64,000 bases of DNA from Rhinopithecus roxellana (GCF_007565055.1 NC_044560.1:121455391-121519390); one strand, 5' to 3'. Counted from the first letter of the stretch, positions 25,301 to 36,470 are shown. Program-made: numbers and translations. The notes: generated by a model not told the origin, from the letters alone.

Positions 25301-28300
25301 TACTTGACGTTATTTCAGTCCTTTGAAATCTATTGAGACTTATTTATTTATTTGTTTGTTTTTGTTTGTTTGTTTTGAGACAGAGTCTTGCTCTGTCGCC
25401 CAGGCTGGAGTGCAGTGGCACGATCTCGGCTCACTGCAAACTCTGCCTCCTGGGTTCATATCATTCTCCTGCCTCAGCCTCCCGAGTAGCTGGGACTACA
25501 GGCGCCTGCCACCATGCCCGGGTAATTTTTTTTTGTATTTTTAGTAGAGACGGGGTTTCACTGTGTTAGCCAGGATTGTCTCGATCTTCTGACCTTATGA
25601 TCCACCCGCCTCGGCCCCCCAAAGTGCTGGGATTGCAGGCGTGAGCCACTGCACCCGGCCGAGCCTTATTTTATATCCTAGCAAATGGTATGTTCTGAAG
25701 ACCGTTCCATGTGCACGTGACAATGTATATCCTGCTGTTGTTAGGTGGCATGCTCTGTAGGTGTCTGTTAGGGCTAGTTGGTTTTCATTGTTGTTCAAGT
25801 CTGCTATGTCCTTGTTCATTTTCTTTTTAGTGGTTCTATTCATTATTGATGGTAGGAAATTACAATCTTTACTATTGCTGAACTGTCTGTTTCTTCAGTT
25901 AGGTCAGTTTTGCTTCATAGAAAGGCTTTTATTTTTCCTTTTGTTTGTTTGTTTGTGTTTTTGAGACGGAGTCTCACACTGTCCCCCAGGCTGGAGTGCA
26001 GTGGCACGATCTCAGCTCACTGCAAGCTCCGCCTCCCAGGTTCGTGCCATTCTCCTGCCTCAGCCTCCCGAGTAGCTGGGACTACAGGTGCCTGTCACCA
26101 CACCTGGCTAATATTTTGTATTTTTAGTAGAGACGGGATTTCATCGTGTTAGACAGGATAGTCTTGATCTCCTAACCTCGTGATCCACCTGCCTTGGCCT
26201 CCCAAAGTGATGGGTTTACAGGCGTGAACCACCGTGCCTGGCCTGTTTGTTTTTGAGACAGAGTCTCACTCTGTTGCCCAGGCTGGAGTGTAATGGTGTA
26301 ATCATGACTCACTGATGCTTTGACCTCCTAGGCTCAAGCAGTCCTCTCACTATGGCCTCCCTAGTAACTGGGACTGCAGGTGCATGCCATCATGCCTAGC
26401 TAATTAAAATAATATATTTTTTGTAGAGTTGGGGTCTTACTGTGTTGCCCAGGCTGGTTGCGAACATCTGGGCTTAACGATCTCCTACCTCACTTTCCAG
26501 AGTGCTGGGATCACAAGCATGAGCCACCATGCCCAGCCTGTTTCTTTTACTACCTGTCGCCCGCAGGACTTGCACCTTCGAGATCCCCTGTGTTTTCCCA
26601 ACTGGAGAATGATGAACAGTCATGGGTGCCCAGCTGGGTGGATGTGACTCCAGTCAGCAGAGCAGAAGCCAGGAGAGGTTTTGGTCTTGGTAAGTGGAGT
26701 GGAGAGGAATACCTTGGTTTCAACAGTGGGCTCACAGAATGCTGAGTATCTGCATACACTGTTACCTTGGTGTTGAGGGCAGTGACCATACCTTATTTCC
26801 TTCCACCTTTCCTGTCTTATCTGGACACTGTCTGCCATCTCTACCATGACTTTCGGGCCCCGCATGTTCCTGCCTGTCTGGCCTGTGTCTCCTCATTGCC
26901 CTTCTCTGTATCTGTGCAGAGCTGTCTACTATTGGCGACTCAGTGCGTGTCTCAAGATGTGCTCATATCCTTAAACTGGTATTTGAACTTCAGCCCATCC
27001 TTAATTTTTACTTAAACACTAGCTACTATTTTGGAATCACACTTTGCTGGGTCTAGACACATGCCGCCTCATAGTGCTTGACTGTCCCCAGCAGCCAAGG
27101 CCCTGCTGAAACCCTTTACAGAGGGGTGACTTGGAGACCCCACTTCTCTTTCCTGCACTGCATCCTATCTTGTGCCTTCATCTCAGTTGAAGTTTTCCTT
27201 ATTCTGTAGTCGGGTGGAGCCATGTTCAGTTGGGCCAGGCTTTCCCAACCCAGACCCTTCCTAGCAACCTTTCAGCAATTCTTTTTTTTTTTTTTTTTTT
27301 TTGAGACGGAGTTTTGCTCTTATTGCCCCGGCTAGAGGGCAGTGGCATGATCTCAGCTCACCGCGACGTCCACCTCCGGATTCAAGTGATGCTCCTGCCT
27401 CAGCCTCCCGAGTAGCTGGGATTACAGGCATACGCCACCATGCCTGGCTAATTTTGTATTTTTAGAGGAGATGGGGTTTTGTCGTGTTGGTCAGGCTGGT
27501 CTTGAACTCCTGACCTCAGGTGATCTGCCCAGCCTGGCCTCCCAAAGCACTGGGATTACAGGCGTGAGCCACCGCGCCTGAGCCTTTCAGCAATTCTGTG
27601 GAGTCCCTTTGGGTGTGTCTGACATGCACTGGTGATGAAGGTACCTCCTCCCTCTAGTTCAACTCTTAGTAACAGATTCATCTCTGCTTTCAGATGGTCT
27701 ATGTAGAGTGGAAGATGAGAGAGCCCGTCCCGAGCATCTGAAGAGCTACAGAGTCATCCAGCCCCAGGACACTCATGGTGAGGGGAAACCAAGAAGGCAC
27801 ACTGAGCATGGGGCAGCCTTCCCACCTGGTTCCAGTTGTGGGCAACAGCAAGAAGTCCGTGTGGCAGAGAAGCTGTTCAAATGCAGTGACTGTGGGAAGG
27901 TGTTCTCAAAGGCCTTCGCCCTCCTTGACCATCTGATAACGCATTCTGAAGACAGACCCTTCAGATGCCCAACAGGCAGAAGTGCTTCCAAGGAGAAGTC
28001 AACTCACGTTAACCCCCGAAAAATTCAACCTAGAGAAACAGCCCATGTGTGTAATGAGTGTGGGAAGGCCTTCTGTTACCCTTCCAAGTTGAGGAAACAC
28101 CAGAAGGTTCACACAGGCATAAAACCTTTTAAGTGTAGTGACTGTGGGAAAACCTTCAACCGCAAAGACGCACTGGTTCTACACCAGAGGATTCACACTG
28201 GGGAAAGGCCTTATGAGTGCAGCAAATGTGGGAAAACCTTCAGTGTTCTGTCTACCCTCATTCGGCACCGGAAAGTGCACATTGGAGAAAGGCCCTATGA

Positions 28301-28670
28301 GTGTGCAGAATGTGGGAAGTTCTTTAAATACAATAATAGCTTCATTCTTCACCAGAGAGTTCACACTGGAGAAAGGCCTTTTGAATGCAAGCAATGTGGG
28401 AAAGCCTACGTGACCCGTTCAGGCCTCTATCAGCACTGGAAAGTCCACACTGGGGAACGGCCCTATGAATGTAGCCTGTGTGGGAAAACCTTCACTACCA
28501 GATCCTACCGCAATCGGCACCAGCAGTTCCACACTGAAGAGAGGTCTTATGAATGTACAGAGTGTGGAAAAGCCTTCAAACATAGTTCCACCCTCCTTCA
28601 GCACAAGAAAGTCCATACTTCAGAAAGGCCTCAGGAGGACAGGTCACATGGGAAAGTCATTAGCTGCTAG
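19319..28670 (+). CDS. ZNF584: KRAB-C2H2 zinc finger protein 584
   Basis: Nuclear DNA-binding protein, probably a TRIM28-recruiting repressor. Coding exons are 19319-19336, 20103-20253, 26567-26689 and 27694-28670, totalling 1269 nt and 422 residues, with consistent phases (0, 1, 1) and GT-AG borders. KRAB-A occupies residues 16-57, with DV at 21-22, EEW at 29-31 and MLE at 46-48 all intact. Exon 3 encodes a spacer (LAPSRSPVFSQLENDEQ). Exon 4 carries one isolated C2H2 finger, one degenerate finger (RCPTGRSASKEKSTH), then seven tandem C2H2 fingers with TGEKP-type linkers and a short tail ending VISC. Length and sequence agree with human ZNF584 as I recall it (about 421 residues). Exon 2 has an alternative acceptor at 20129 (ttgcag). 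Intron 2 has expanded by L1 and Alu insertions. Confidence 0.96.
19337..20102 (+). other. ZNF584: ZNF584 intron 1
   Basis: Short, GC-moderate intron without Alu. It contains the second copy of a 103-bp direct repeat (19800-19902). Confidence 0.8.
19800..19902 (+). repeat. 103-bp direct repeat, copy 2
   Basis: Same orientation as copy 1, offset by 1307 bases; the two copies bracket ZNF584 exon 1. Similarity stops abruptly on both sides. Confidence 0.9.
20103..20253 (+). CDS. ZNF584: ZNF584 KRAB-A exon
   Basis: Begins VQLDPSLQ, then GLVMFEDVAVYFSREEW and DVMLENFALVSSLG. Donor GGTAAGTC follows at 20254. Confidence 0.95.
20668..20973 (-). mobile_element. Alu
   Basis: Full length, ZNF584 intron 2. 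Confidence 0.85.
20983..21292 (-). mobile_element. AluYR-like
   Basis: YR bases (GGACGGATCTCAGC, GGCTTGAGCC), ZNF584 intron 2. Confidence 0.8.
21361..21671 (-). mobile_element. AluY
   Basis: Little diverged; CACGCCATTCTCC type. Confidence 0.8.
21717..22015 (-). mobile_element. Alu
   Basis: Inserted at the L1 edge. Confidence 0.8.
22432..22736 (+). mobile_element. Alu
   Basis: Splits the antisense L1. Confidence 0.8.
22834..23405 (-). mobile_element. Alu hosting an AluYR
   Basis: Outer parts 22834-23002 and 23308-23405; AATTTTTGT appears on both sides of the insert. Confidence 0.8.
23003..23307 (-). mobile_element. AluYR-like, nested
   Basis: Complete young copy with T6G tail units. Confidence 0.8.
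23472..23783 (-). mobile_element. Alu
   Basis: Splits the antisense L1. Confidence 0.8.
24487..25126 (-). mobile_element. nested Alu pair
   Basis: Inner copy about 24673-24994; outer copy in two parts (24530-24672, 24995-25126). Confidence 0.75.
25340..25661 (-). mobile_element. Alu
   Basis: T-rich head with TTTA/TTTG units. Confidence 0.85.
25930..26242 (-). mobile_element. Alu
   Basis: Full length. Confidence 0.85.
26243..26539 (-). mobile_element. AluJ-like next to ZNF584 exon 3
   Basis: Old copy ending 27 bases before the acceptor of exon 3. Confidence 0.8.
26690..27693 (+). other. ZNF584: ZNF584 intron 3
   Basis: About 1 kb, unique DNA except for one minus-strand Alu at 27282-27583. 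Confidence 0.85.
27282..27583 (-). mobile_element. Alu in ZNF584 intron 3
   Basis: Full length. Confidence 0.85.
27694..28670 (+). CDS. ZNF584: ZNF584 zinc-finger exon
   Basis: Acceptor CTGCTTTCAG ends at 27693. The exon holds eight intact C2H2 fingers plus one degenerate finger; TAG is at 28668-28670. Confidence 0.95.
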
Positions 28671-29200
28671 CACTGTGTTCATCAGGAAGGGTCTTTTTCC
28701 AGAAAGGAGATTGAGGAGAGTGGCCATGAGAGTGCCATCTGAAAGAAGCTAAACCTTGTGCATCCCAACATCCACCCCGGGGAGAGTTCCCATGTGTGCC
28801 TGGCGTGTGGGAAGCTTTCAGGAGCCACACTGCATTCTCACTTGCCTGGGGCTGTTGGGAGTGTCACATCACTGTCAGTTTATCCACCGCCATCCTCCTC
28901 TGTCCACCCCGTAAGGTCCCTACAGCAAGTGGGACAGGAGACCTTGTGCTCCTTGCTCTAAACAGTAGAGAATCATTAATGGTAGAGCCCAAAACAGACC
29001 TCATTCCCTACCCCTGACTGGTTTAGCTGTGGACATGACCCACCTCTGGCCAGAGGAGCTGAGCTGGTATCTGCTGGGGGCTTCCTGGGAAGGTTTACCA
29101 TTTTCATGGACATGGTTGACATCATACGTAGTGTTTGTCACGTGCTAGCATGGACTGTCTCATACTGCTCTGGACTGTGTGGCAATAAAGGCTTTATTGT
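28671..29200 (+). terminator. ZNF584: ZNF584 3' UTR and poly(A) signal
   Basis: AATAAA at 29184-29189. The UTR contains an in-frame relic of a further zinc finger (HVCLACGK, about 28790-28815) beyond the stop codon, showing that the reading frame was once longer. Confidence 0.85.
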
Positions 29201-29211
29201 TTAAGCCGCTT

Positions 29212-29799
29212 AAATTTTTTTTTTTAATATTTTTGAGATGGTCTTATTCTGTTGCCCAGGCTGGAGTGCAATGGTGCCATCATAGCTCACCGCAGCCTTG
29301 AACTCCTGGTCTCAAGTGATCTTCCTGCTTCAGCCTCCTGAGTAGCTGGGACTACAGGTGTGTGCCATCACACCTGGCTAATTTTTTTCCTTTTTTTTTG
29401 TAGACAGGGTCTTGCTACATTGCCGAAGCTGGTCTCGAATTCTGAGCCTCAAGCTATTCTCCTGCCTTGGCCTCCCAAAGTGCAGGGAGCCACTGCGCCT
29501 GGCCTAGTTTTTTTAGAGACAGGGTCTCACACTCTTGCCCAGGCTGGAGTGCAGTGGTATGATCCTAGCTCATTGCAGACTTGAACTACTGGACTCAAGT
29601 GATCCTCCTGTTTCAGCATCTTGAATAGCTAGGATTGTACTTGTGTGGCACTATGCCTGGCTAATTTAAAAAATTTTTTATAGAGACAGGATCTTGCTAC
29701 ATTGTCCAAGCTGGTCACGAACTCCTTACCTCAAGTAGTTCTCTTGCCTCAGCCTTCCAAAGTGCTGATGTTATAGTTGTGAGCCACTGTGCCTTGCCA
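29212..29799 (-). mobile_element. two AluJ-like copies
   Basis: 29212-29504 and 29505-29799, both strongly diverged, just past the ZNF584 poly(A) site. Confidence 0.75.
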
Positions 29800-29823
29800 A
29801 GTCACTTTTAATATTGAGGTTCT

Positions 29824-30125
29824 GGGGCTGGGTGCAGTGGCGCTCACACCTGTAATCCCAGCACTTTGGGAGGCCAAGGCGGGCGGATCACGAGGTCAAG
29901 AGATCAAGACCATCCTGGCTAACATGGTGAAACCCTGTCTCTACTAAAAATACAAACAACATTAGCCAGTTGTGGTGGCGGACGCCTGTAGTCCCAGCTA
30001 CTCGAGAGGCTAAGGCAGGAGAATGGTGTGAACCCTGGAGGTGGAGCTTGCAGTGAGCCAAGATCGCACCACTGCACTCCAGCCTGGGTGACAGAGTGAG
30101 AGTCCATCTCAAAAAAAAAAAAAAT
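29824..30125 (+). mobile_element. Alu
   Basis: Full length. Confidence 0.85.
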
Positions 30126-31034
30126 TGAGATTCTGATCCCTGTGCTTGGAGAGATTGAGACTAGAATCAGGCACTATCACCATAAGTTGAGGGAATGGCT
30201 TTTGTGGGGGTGGTCTCTTGAGTTTTTTCCACCTCAGTGGGGATGGCAGGATGACAGAAAATAGCTCTAATCAAGTTTGGCCTAATTTGTTTTGGCCCCT
30301 GAGTCCTCCAGGGAAAGACTTGTATCCTGGATGTCAGGCTTTTTTTGTGGGTCCAGAGCTCACCTTGAGGAAGGGAATAGTTGGTGAGAGATTTTCTGTA
30401 TGTTTATGGACAGAAAAAGTTGCGTTCTTTGTTCCCAGGGAATGTTCCAGAACTTCCAGCATTAGTCAGAAGGAGCTATTTCCATTTTCAGCTCAGAAGC
30501 CATATTCTCCAAAATCTGGAACATAGAGGTAAGTTCTAGACTGACTGTAAAACCCTTAGGGGCCTGCTGGGTACAGTAATCTGAGTATAGTAAGTGGGCA
30601 CAGAAATAGTGAAGCAGTATGGACTGAAGTGTCTGGTAAACAAGAGGGCTTGAGCCAGTTCTAAAGACGCGTCCACAAATGTTCCAGCAACTGAGGTTTC
30701 ATGGGGTGAGGGCACCAGAACTTCTCAGCAATTGCAGACCTGTTATTTGTAGCAAGCTCACTGTCAGCAAATAATCTACAGACTTTCTGGATTCCCATAT
30801 CCTCTCTGGGCTGTTCTCTTCTCATGGCCATTATCCTGAGACTGAAGGATTCTGTAGTCGTGGGATGTGCCTTTTCTGACGTGGCCAGTACTCCTGGTGT
30901 CTCTGGATGCTGTGGCCTTTTCCACTGTCAAGTTTTTGCTGTCATAGTGTCAGGGCTCTCCCTCTAGGGCTCAAGGGAGACAGGTGGAGTAACCAAAGTA
31001 TGGATCCAGATCTTGGGGTTTATGGGGCCTTTTC
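30126..31034. other. unassigned DNA downstream of ZNF584
   Basis: About 0.9 kb without a recognised repeat or gene. Confidence 0.4.
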
Positions 31035-31187
31035 CGAGTCTTGCTCTGTCATGCAGCCTGGAGTGCAGTGGTGTGATCACGGCTCACTGCACCCTTGACT
31101 CATGGGACTCAAGTGATCCTTCTACCTCAGCCTCCTGAGTAGCAGAGACTACAGGTACATGCCACCATACCCAGCTAATTAAAAAAA
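31035..31187 (-). mobile_element. partial Alu
   Basis: Left-arm piece, old. Confidence 0.7.
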
Positions 31188-31198
31188 AAGATCGTTTT

Positions 31199-31494
31199 AG
31201 GCTGGGCATGGTGGCCCACGCATGTAATCCTAGCACTTTGGGAGGCCAAGGTGGGCGGATCACTTTAGGTCAGGAGATCGAAACCAGCCTGGCCAACATG
31301 GTGAAACCCCTTCTCTACTAAAAATAAAAAAGTAACAGGGTGTGGTGGTGGGCACCTGTAATCCCAGCTACTTGGGAGGCTGAGGCAGGAGAATTGCTTG
31401 AACCTGGGAGGCAGAGGTTGCAGTGAGCCAACATTGCACCACTGCACTCCAGCCTGGCTGACAGAGCAAGACTCTGTCTCAAAAAAAAAAATTT
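31199..31494 (+). mobile_element. Alu
   Basis: Full length. Confidence 0.85.
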
Positions 31495-31502
31495 TTTTGA
31501 CG

Positions 31503-31625
31503 GGGGGTCAGGATTGGTGGCTTATGCCTGTAATGCCAGCACTCTGGGAGACTGAGGTGGGAGGATCGCTTGAGCCGAGAAGTTCATGACCAGCCTGGGC
31601 AACACCGCAAGACCCCATCTCTTTG

Positions 31626-31659
<34 letters not shown>

Positions 31660-31770
31660 ATAAGGTTTTGCCATGTGCCCAGGCTGATCTTGAACTCTTG
31701 GGCTCAAGTGATCTTCCAGCCTCAGACTCCCAAAGTGCTGGGTTTACAGGTGTGACACTGTTCCTGGCTT
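31503..31770. mobile_element. inverted pair of Alu monomer pieces
   Basis: Plus piece 31503-31622 and minus piece 31623-31770, joined at a run of about 31 T. Confidence 0.7.
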
Positions 31771-31778
31771 ATACCCAA

Positions 31779-32392
31779 TTTTTTTTTTTTTTTTTGAGAC
31801 GGAGTTTCGCTCTGTTGCCCAGGCTGGAGTGCAGTGGCGTGATCTCGGCTCACTGCAAGCTCCGCCTCCCAGGTTCACGCCATTCTCCTGCCTCAGCCTC
31901 CCGAGTAGCTGGGACTACAGGCACCTGCCACAACACCTGACTAACTTTTTGTATTTTTAGTAGAGACGGGGTTTCACCATGTTAGCCAGGATAGTCTTTT
32001 TTTTTTTTTTTTTTTTTGAGACGGAGTCTTGCTCTGCCACCCAGGCTGGAGTGCAGTGGCCGGATCTCAGCTCACTGCAAGCTCCGCCTCCCGGGTTTAC
32101 GCCATTCTCCTGCCTCCGCCTCCCGAGTAGCTGGGACTACAGGCGCCCGCCTCGTCGCCCGGCTAGTTTTTTGTATTTTTAAGTAGAGACAGGGTTTCAC
32201 CGTATTAGCCAGGATGGTCTCGATCTCCTGACCTCGTGATCCGCCCGTCTCGGCCTCCCAAAGTGCTGGGATTACAGGCTTGAGCCACCGCGCCCGGCCA
32301 GCCAGGATAGTCTTGATCTCCTGACCTCGTGATCCGCCTGCCTCGGCCTCCCAAAGTGTTGGGATTACAGGCGTGAGCCACCAGGCCTGGCT
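31779..32392 (-). mobile_element. Alu hosting an AluYR
   Basis: Outer parts 31779-31998 and 32300-32392. Perfect 15-bp duplication AGCCAGGATAGTCTT at 31984-31998 and 32300-32314. Confidence 0.9.
31999..32299 (-). mobile_element. AluYR-like, nested
   Basis: Complete young copy with an exact target-site duplication. Confidence 0.9.
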
Positions 32393-32692
32393 TTTTTTTT
32401 TTTTTTTTTTTTGGAGATGAAGTCTTGCTCTGTTGCCCAGGCTGGAGTGCAGTGGCGCGATCTCAGCACACTGCAACCTCTGCCTCCTGGGGTCAAGTGA
32501 TTCTCCTACCTCAGCCTCCCAAGTAGCTGGGATGATAGGCACCCGCCACTGTGCCTGGCTAATTTTGGTATTTTTAGTAGAGACAGGGTTTCACCATGCT
32601 GGCCAGGCTGGTCTCGAAATCCTGACCTTGTGATCTGCCCACCTCAGCCTCCCAAAGTGCTGGGATTACAGGAGTAAGCCACCACGCCCAGC
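32393..32692 (-). mobile_element. Alu
   Basis: Full length. Confidence 0.85.
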
Positions 32693-33022
32693 CTATATAC
32701 CCACTTTTAAAGACATGTGAGATGCTAAATGTTATTCAGAATGTGCTAGAAAATGGGTGGTAACTTCCGTGTGTTGCCAAGGCAATGGCAAACTGCCATG
32801 GCAATGATGGGCCTGTCTTGTGGAGAAGTGCTGATTTCAGTGCCTCTTGCTGATTTCAACGTCTTCAACCTGCTCTGGAATAGAGTTCCATCTGCCTCTT
32901 CCCTCAGCTTCACAAAAATCCATTGAAGGAGGAATTACCTTCATTTTCCATTTTTCCCCAGTTCCCCGACCTGTGCACTCAGGCTGGCTGCTGGATAGGA
33001 TATTGATCACCTTGCTGCCTAT
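32693..33022. other. unassigned DNA
   Basis: No gene; contains a TTGCCAAGGCAATGG / GCCATGGCAATG palindromic patch at about 32775-32810. Confidence 0.4.
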
Positions 33023-33038
33023 AGAAATCTCAGTGCTG

Positions 33039-33334
33039 GCCTGGCGTGGTGGCTCACGCCTGTTATCCCAGCACTTTGGGAGGCCGAGGTGGGCGGATCA
33101 TGAGGTCAGGAGATCGAGACCATCCTGGCTAACACGGTGAAACCCCATCTCTACTAAAAATGCAAAATATTAGCTGGGTGTGGTGGCGGGCGCCTGTAGT
33201 CCCAGCTACTTGGGAGGCTGAGGCAGGAGAATGGCGTGAACCCGGGAGGTGGAGCTTGCAGTGAGCTGAGATCACGCCACTGCACTCCAGCCTGGGCGAC
33301 TGAGCGAGACTCCGTCTCCAAAAAAAAAAAAAAA
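33039..33334 (+). mobile_element. AluY with 16-bp target duplication
   Basis: AGAAATCTCAGTGCTG at 33023-33038 and 33335-33350. Confidence 0.9.
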
Positions 33335-33388
33335 AGAAATCTCAGTGCTGCTTTTTTAGGGGAATGGATGCCAATTCAAATTGTTAAG

Positions 33389-33662
33389 TTTTTTTTTTTT
33401 TGAGACGGAGTCTCCCATCGCCCAGGCTGGAGTGCAGTGGTGCAGTCTTGGCTTCCAGGTTCAAGTGATTCTCCTGCCTCAGCCTCCCGAGTAGCTGGGA
33501 TTACAGGCGTGTGGCTCCATACTGGCTAATGTTTGTATTTTTAGTAAAGATGGAGTTTCACCATTTTGGTCAGGCTGGTCTCAAACTCTTGACCTCGTGA
33601 TCTGCCCACTTCGGCCTCACGAAGTGCTGGGGGATTACAGGTGTGAGCCACTGTGCCCAGCC
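33389..33662 (-). mobile_element. Alu
   Basis: Near full length with internal deletions. Confidence 0.8.
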
Positions 33663-33904
33663 GTGTAATTTTAAAAATGTAATTTATAAAAGCATAAAAT
33701 TATGAAATACTTAGAAATAAATTTGACAAAATTATGCAAGACTTGTACACTGAAAACTATAAAACGTTGCTGAGAGAGACTGATTGAAGAACACCTAAGT
33801 AAATGAGGACGTTTACCATGTTCATGAACTGGAAGTCTCAATATGTTAATCCTCCCCAAGTTGATTTGTGGATTCAATGCTGTCCCATTAAAAATGTCAC
33901 TAGG

Positions 33905-34192
33905 TTTTTTTTTGGTTTTGACTCGCTCTGTAACCAGAGCCAGAGTGCAGTGGTGCAATCTTGTCTCACTGCAACCTCCACCTCCCAGGTTCAAGCAATT
34001 CTGCCTCAGCCCCTCAAGTAGCTGGGACTACAGGTGCGCACCACCACACCTGGCTAATTTTTGTATTTTTAGTAGACACTGGGTCTCACCATGTTGTCCA
34101 GGCTGGTCTCGAACTCCTCACCTCAAGTGATTTGCCCACCTTGGCTTCCCAAAGTGCTGGGATTACAGGTGTGAGCCACTGTGCCTGGCCTG
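33905..34192 (-). mobile_element. Alu in L1
   Basis: Splits sense L1 ORF2. Confidence 0.8.
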
Positions 34193-34330
34193 GCTTTCTT
34201 AAAAACAGAAATATACTTGCTAATTCTAAAATTCACATGGAAATGCAGAGGACCAAACAACTTTAAAATGAATAAAGTGAAGAATTTATACAGCATGATT
34301 TCAAGACTTACTACAGAGCTACAGTTAAAA

Positions 34331-34483
34331 AAAAAGACACGGGAGTTATACCTGATGTAAATGATGAGTTGATGGGTGCTGACAAGTTGATGGGTGCAGC
34401 ACACCAACATGGCACAAGTATACATATGTAACAAACCTGCACGTTATGCACATGTACCCTAGAACTTAAAGTATAAAAAAAAA
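34331..34483 (+). mobile_element. 5'-truncated L1PA-type 3' end
   Basis: Ends with the L1PA signature (CACATGTACCCTAGAACTTA, AAGTATAAAAAA) and a poly(A) tail. Possible target-site copies AAAAAAAAGACA lie on each side. Confidence 0.75.
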
Positions 34484-34704
34484 AAAAAAAAAAAAGACAA
34501 AATAAGTAGAACTGAATCTAGAAATAGACACACACAGATCATCAATTGATTGTAGAGAGAGCAGCAGAGGCAATTCAGTGGAGGAAAGTATAGTCTTTTC
34601 AACACACAGTGCTGGAACAATTGGATAGCCATACTCAAACAGAAGCAAAGAAAACAGAATGGAAACCTTGATCCTTAAATCACACCACATTAAAAATTAA
34701 GTTG

Positions 34705-36334
34705 AGAGGGGGCTTCAAGATGGCTGAATAGAGGCATCTGGCAATTGCCTCTTCCACAAAGAGGCAACGAAATAGCGAAATAGCGAGGAGATTATCACAT
34801 TTTGAATACAGTACCTAAGAGAAAACAATGGAATTCGGCAGAGAAGTGACAGGAAACACCTGAGGCACAGAAGGAGGAAGTGAGAATCCAGCTTGGCTGG
34901 GAGAGGCTCCCCAGTGCAGGGAAAGGGAAAGAGACATTCTCAGTGGTCCAAGTTCCTACCATGGTCTCCAGCCATCCCAGTCACAAGAGATCCCTTTCAT
35001 CTTTTTTTTTTTTCCTGGAGTGCAGTGGTGTGATTTCAGTTCATTGCAACCTCCGCCTCCCGGGTTCAAACAATTCTCATACCTCAGCCTCCCAAGTAGC
35101 TGGGATTACAGGTGCACACCACCATGCCTGGCTAATGTTTGCATTTTTAGTAGAGATGGGGTTTCGCCATGTTGGCCAGGCTGGTCTCGAACACCTGACC
35201 CCAATTGATCCACCCGCCTCCGCCTCCCAAACTGCTGGGATTACAGGTGTGAGCCACTGCGCCTGGCCAGATCTCCTTAATCTTCACAGCCCCTGAGACT
35301 AGCATAGGGATTTGTCTAGAGTTTGCATAATGACATTATTCCATATAGGGAGCTCATGTGGTGTCCCGCCTCCCCCCGCGCCCCACCCCTTTCACTGCTG
35401 GACCTAAGGTCAGATGCTGCATGGCCATATTTTGAGACACCAGGCCCCCAACAGACTGTATTGTGCCTTGGGACCCAACGACCCTGCACCTACACAACCC
35501 TGGAGCCCCTCTGACATCCCCCTACATCCATCTTTAAGGCTGCAGTGGCTCTACAGGGGTTGGACCCAGCAGTGTGGTAGGGTCCCCTGCACTCTAGCAC
35601 ATAACAATGTTCCACATCCAAGGCAGTGTAGTGCACCTGGGAGGTTGCCCCGGGGACAAGGGGAGCCAAAGTGTGTACTCCCCAGAGCCTGAGAGCTGCT
35701 TGCCTGGGGCTGCTGCCATCAACAGCACGCTACTCCCCTCACAGTATCAGAGCCACCACACACTTGCACACATCCTGAGGACAGGTTCTCCCTGGCACAG
35801 ATGCCAGCAGTGGTGGACAGGGAAGCACCGGTGGTTCCTAGGACTCCAGCAGTGTGCTTGAGTGGTATCCGCACTGCCTGGGGCCCTGGAGATCGCCCTT
35901 CCCTGTCCTCCACTGCTGGCATCTGTGCACTCCTCCTGGGGGCCTGAGGATTTGCCCACCCAGTCTGTTGCCACAACCAGCACCCTCCCATACCTGCCAC
36001 CTGGGGTTCTGGAGACTGGTCAGCTCTGCTTGTTGTAGACAATGGTAATGCCTGTGCATGCTGCCTGGGAACTTGAGGATTGTCCCACCACTGGTGCTGC
36101 CATTGCCCATGCCACACATGCTTCCTAGGGGCCCAAGGACCCTGTTTGGCCCACCTCTGCCACTGCTGGCACCTGAGCAAGCCACCTGTAGGCCTAAGAA
36201 TTAGCCTGCCTGATTTCACCTGTAAAGACACATAAAGACCGAAAGTAACACGATGGAAAAAAGTACTCCATGCAGATAGAAAATGGAGTAAAATGGAGCG
36301 AGAGGAACTAAGATAAAACCTACTTTAATTCAAT
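34705..36334 (+). mobile_element. L1 5' UTR-like region
   Basis: Starts CTTCAAGATGGCTGAATAGAG, the L1MA/L1PB type 5' start, and continues GATTATCACATTTTGAATAC. A GC-rich Cys/Pro-like repetitive part follows (35.3-36.2 kb). One Alu is inserted. Confidence 0.55.
35006..35270 (-). mobile_element. Alu in L1 5' region
   Basis: Lacks the usual GAGACGGAG start. Confidence 0.8.
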
Positions 36335-36470
36335 AGGCCTGGTATGATGGTACACACCTAAATTCCCAGCACTTTGGAGGCTTAGGTGAGAAGATTACTT
36401 GAAGCCAGGAATTAGACCAGCCTGAGCAACATAGACCCCTGTCTCTACAAAAAGAAAAGAAAAAGACAGT
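36335..36470 (+). mobile_element. Alu monomer-like piece
   Basis: Old, about 130 bases. Confidence 0.7.

Larger units (their letters stand above)
22016..25930 (-). mobile_element. antisense L1 in ZNF584 intron 2, cut by Alus
   Basis: Pieces at 22016-22431, 22737-22833, 23406-23471, 23784-24486, 25127-25339 and 25662-25929 read continuously as the reverse complement of L1 ORF2. Example: TTTTGTCAAATGCTTTTCC, then CAACCTTGCATTACTGGGAT beyond the Alu. Confidence 0.8.
20254..26566 (+). other. ZNF584: ZNF584 intron 2
   Basis: About 6.3 kb. After about 400 bases of unique DNA it is almost wholly a minus-strand L1 cut by a dozen Alus (listed separately). Confidence 0.85.
33663..34704 (+). mobile_element. 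old L1 ORF2 fragment
   Basis: Sense ORF2 (GAAAACTATAAAACGTTGCTG, TTCATGAACTGGAAGTCTCA), interrupted by an Alu (33905-34192) and by a young L1 3' end (34331-34483). Confidence 0.75.
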
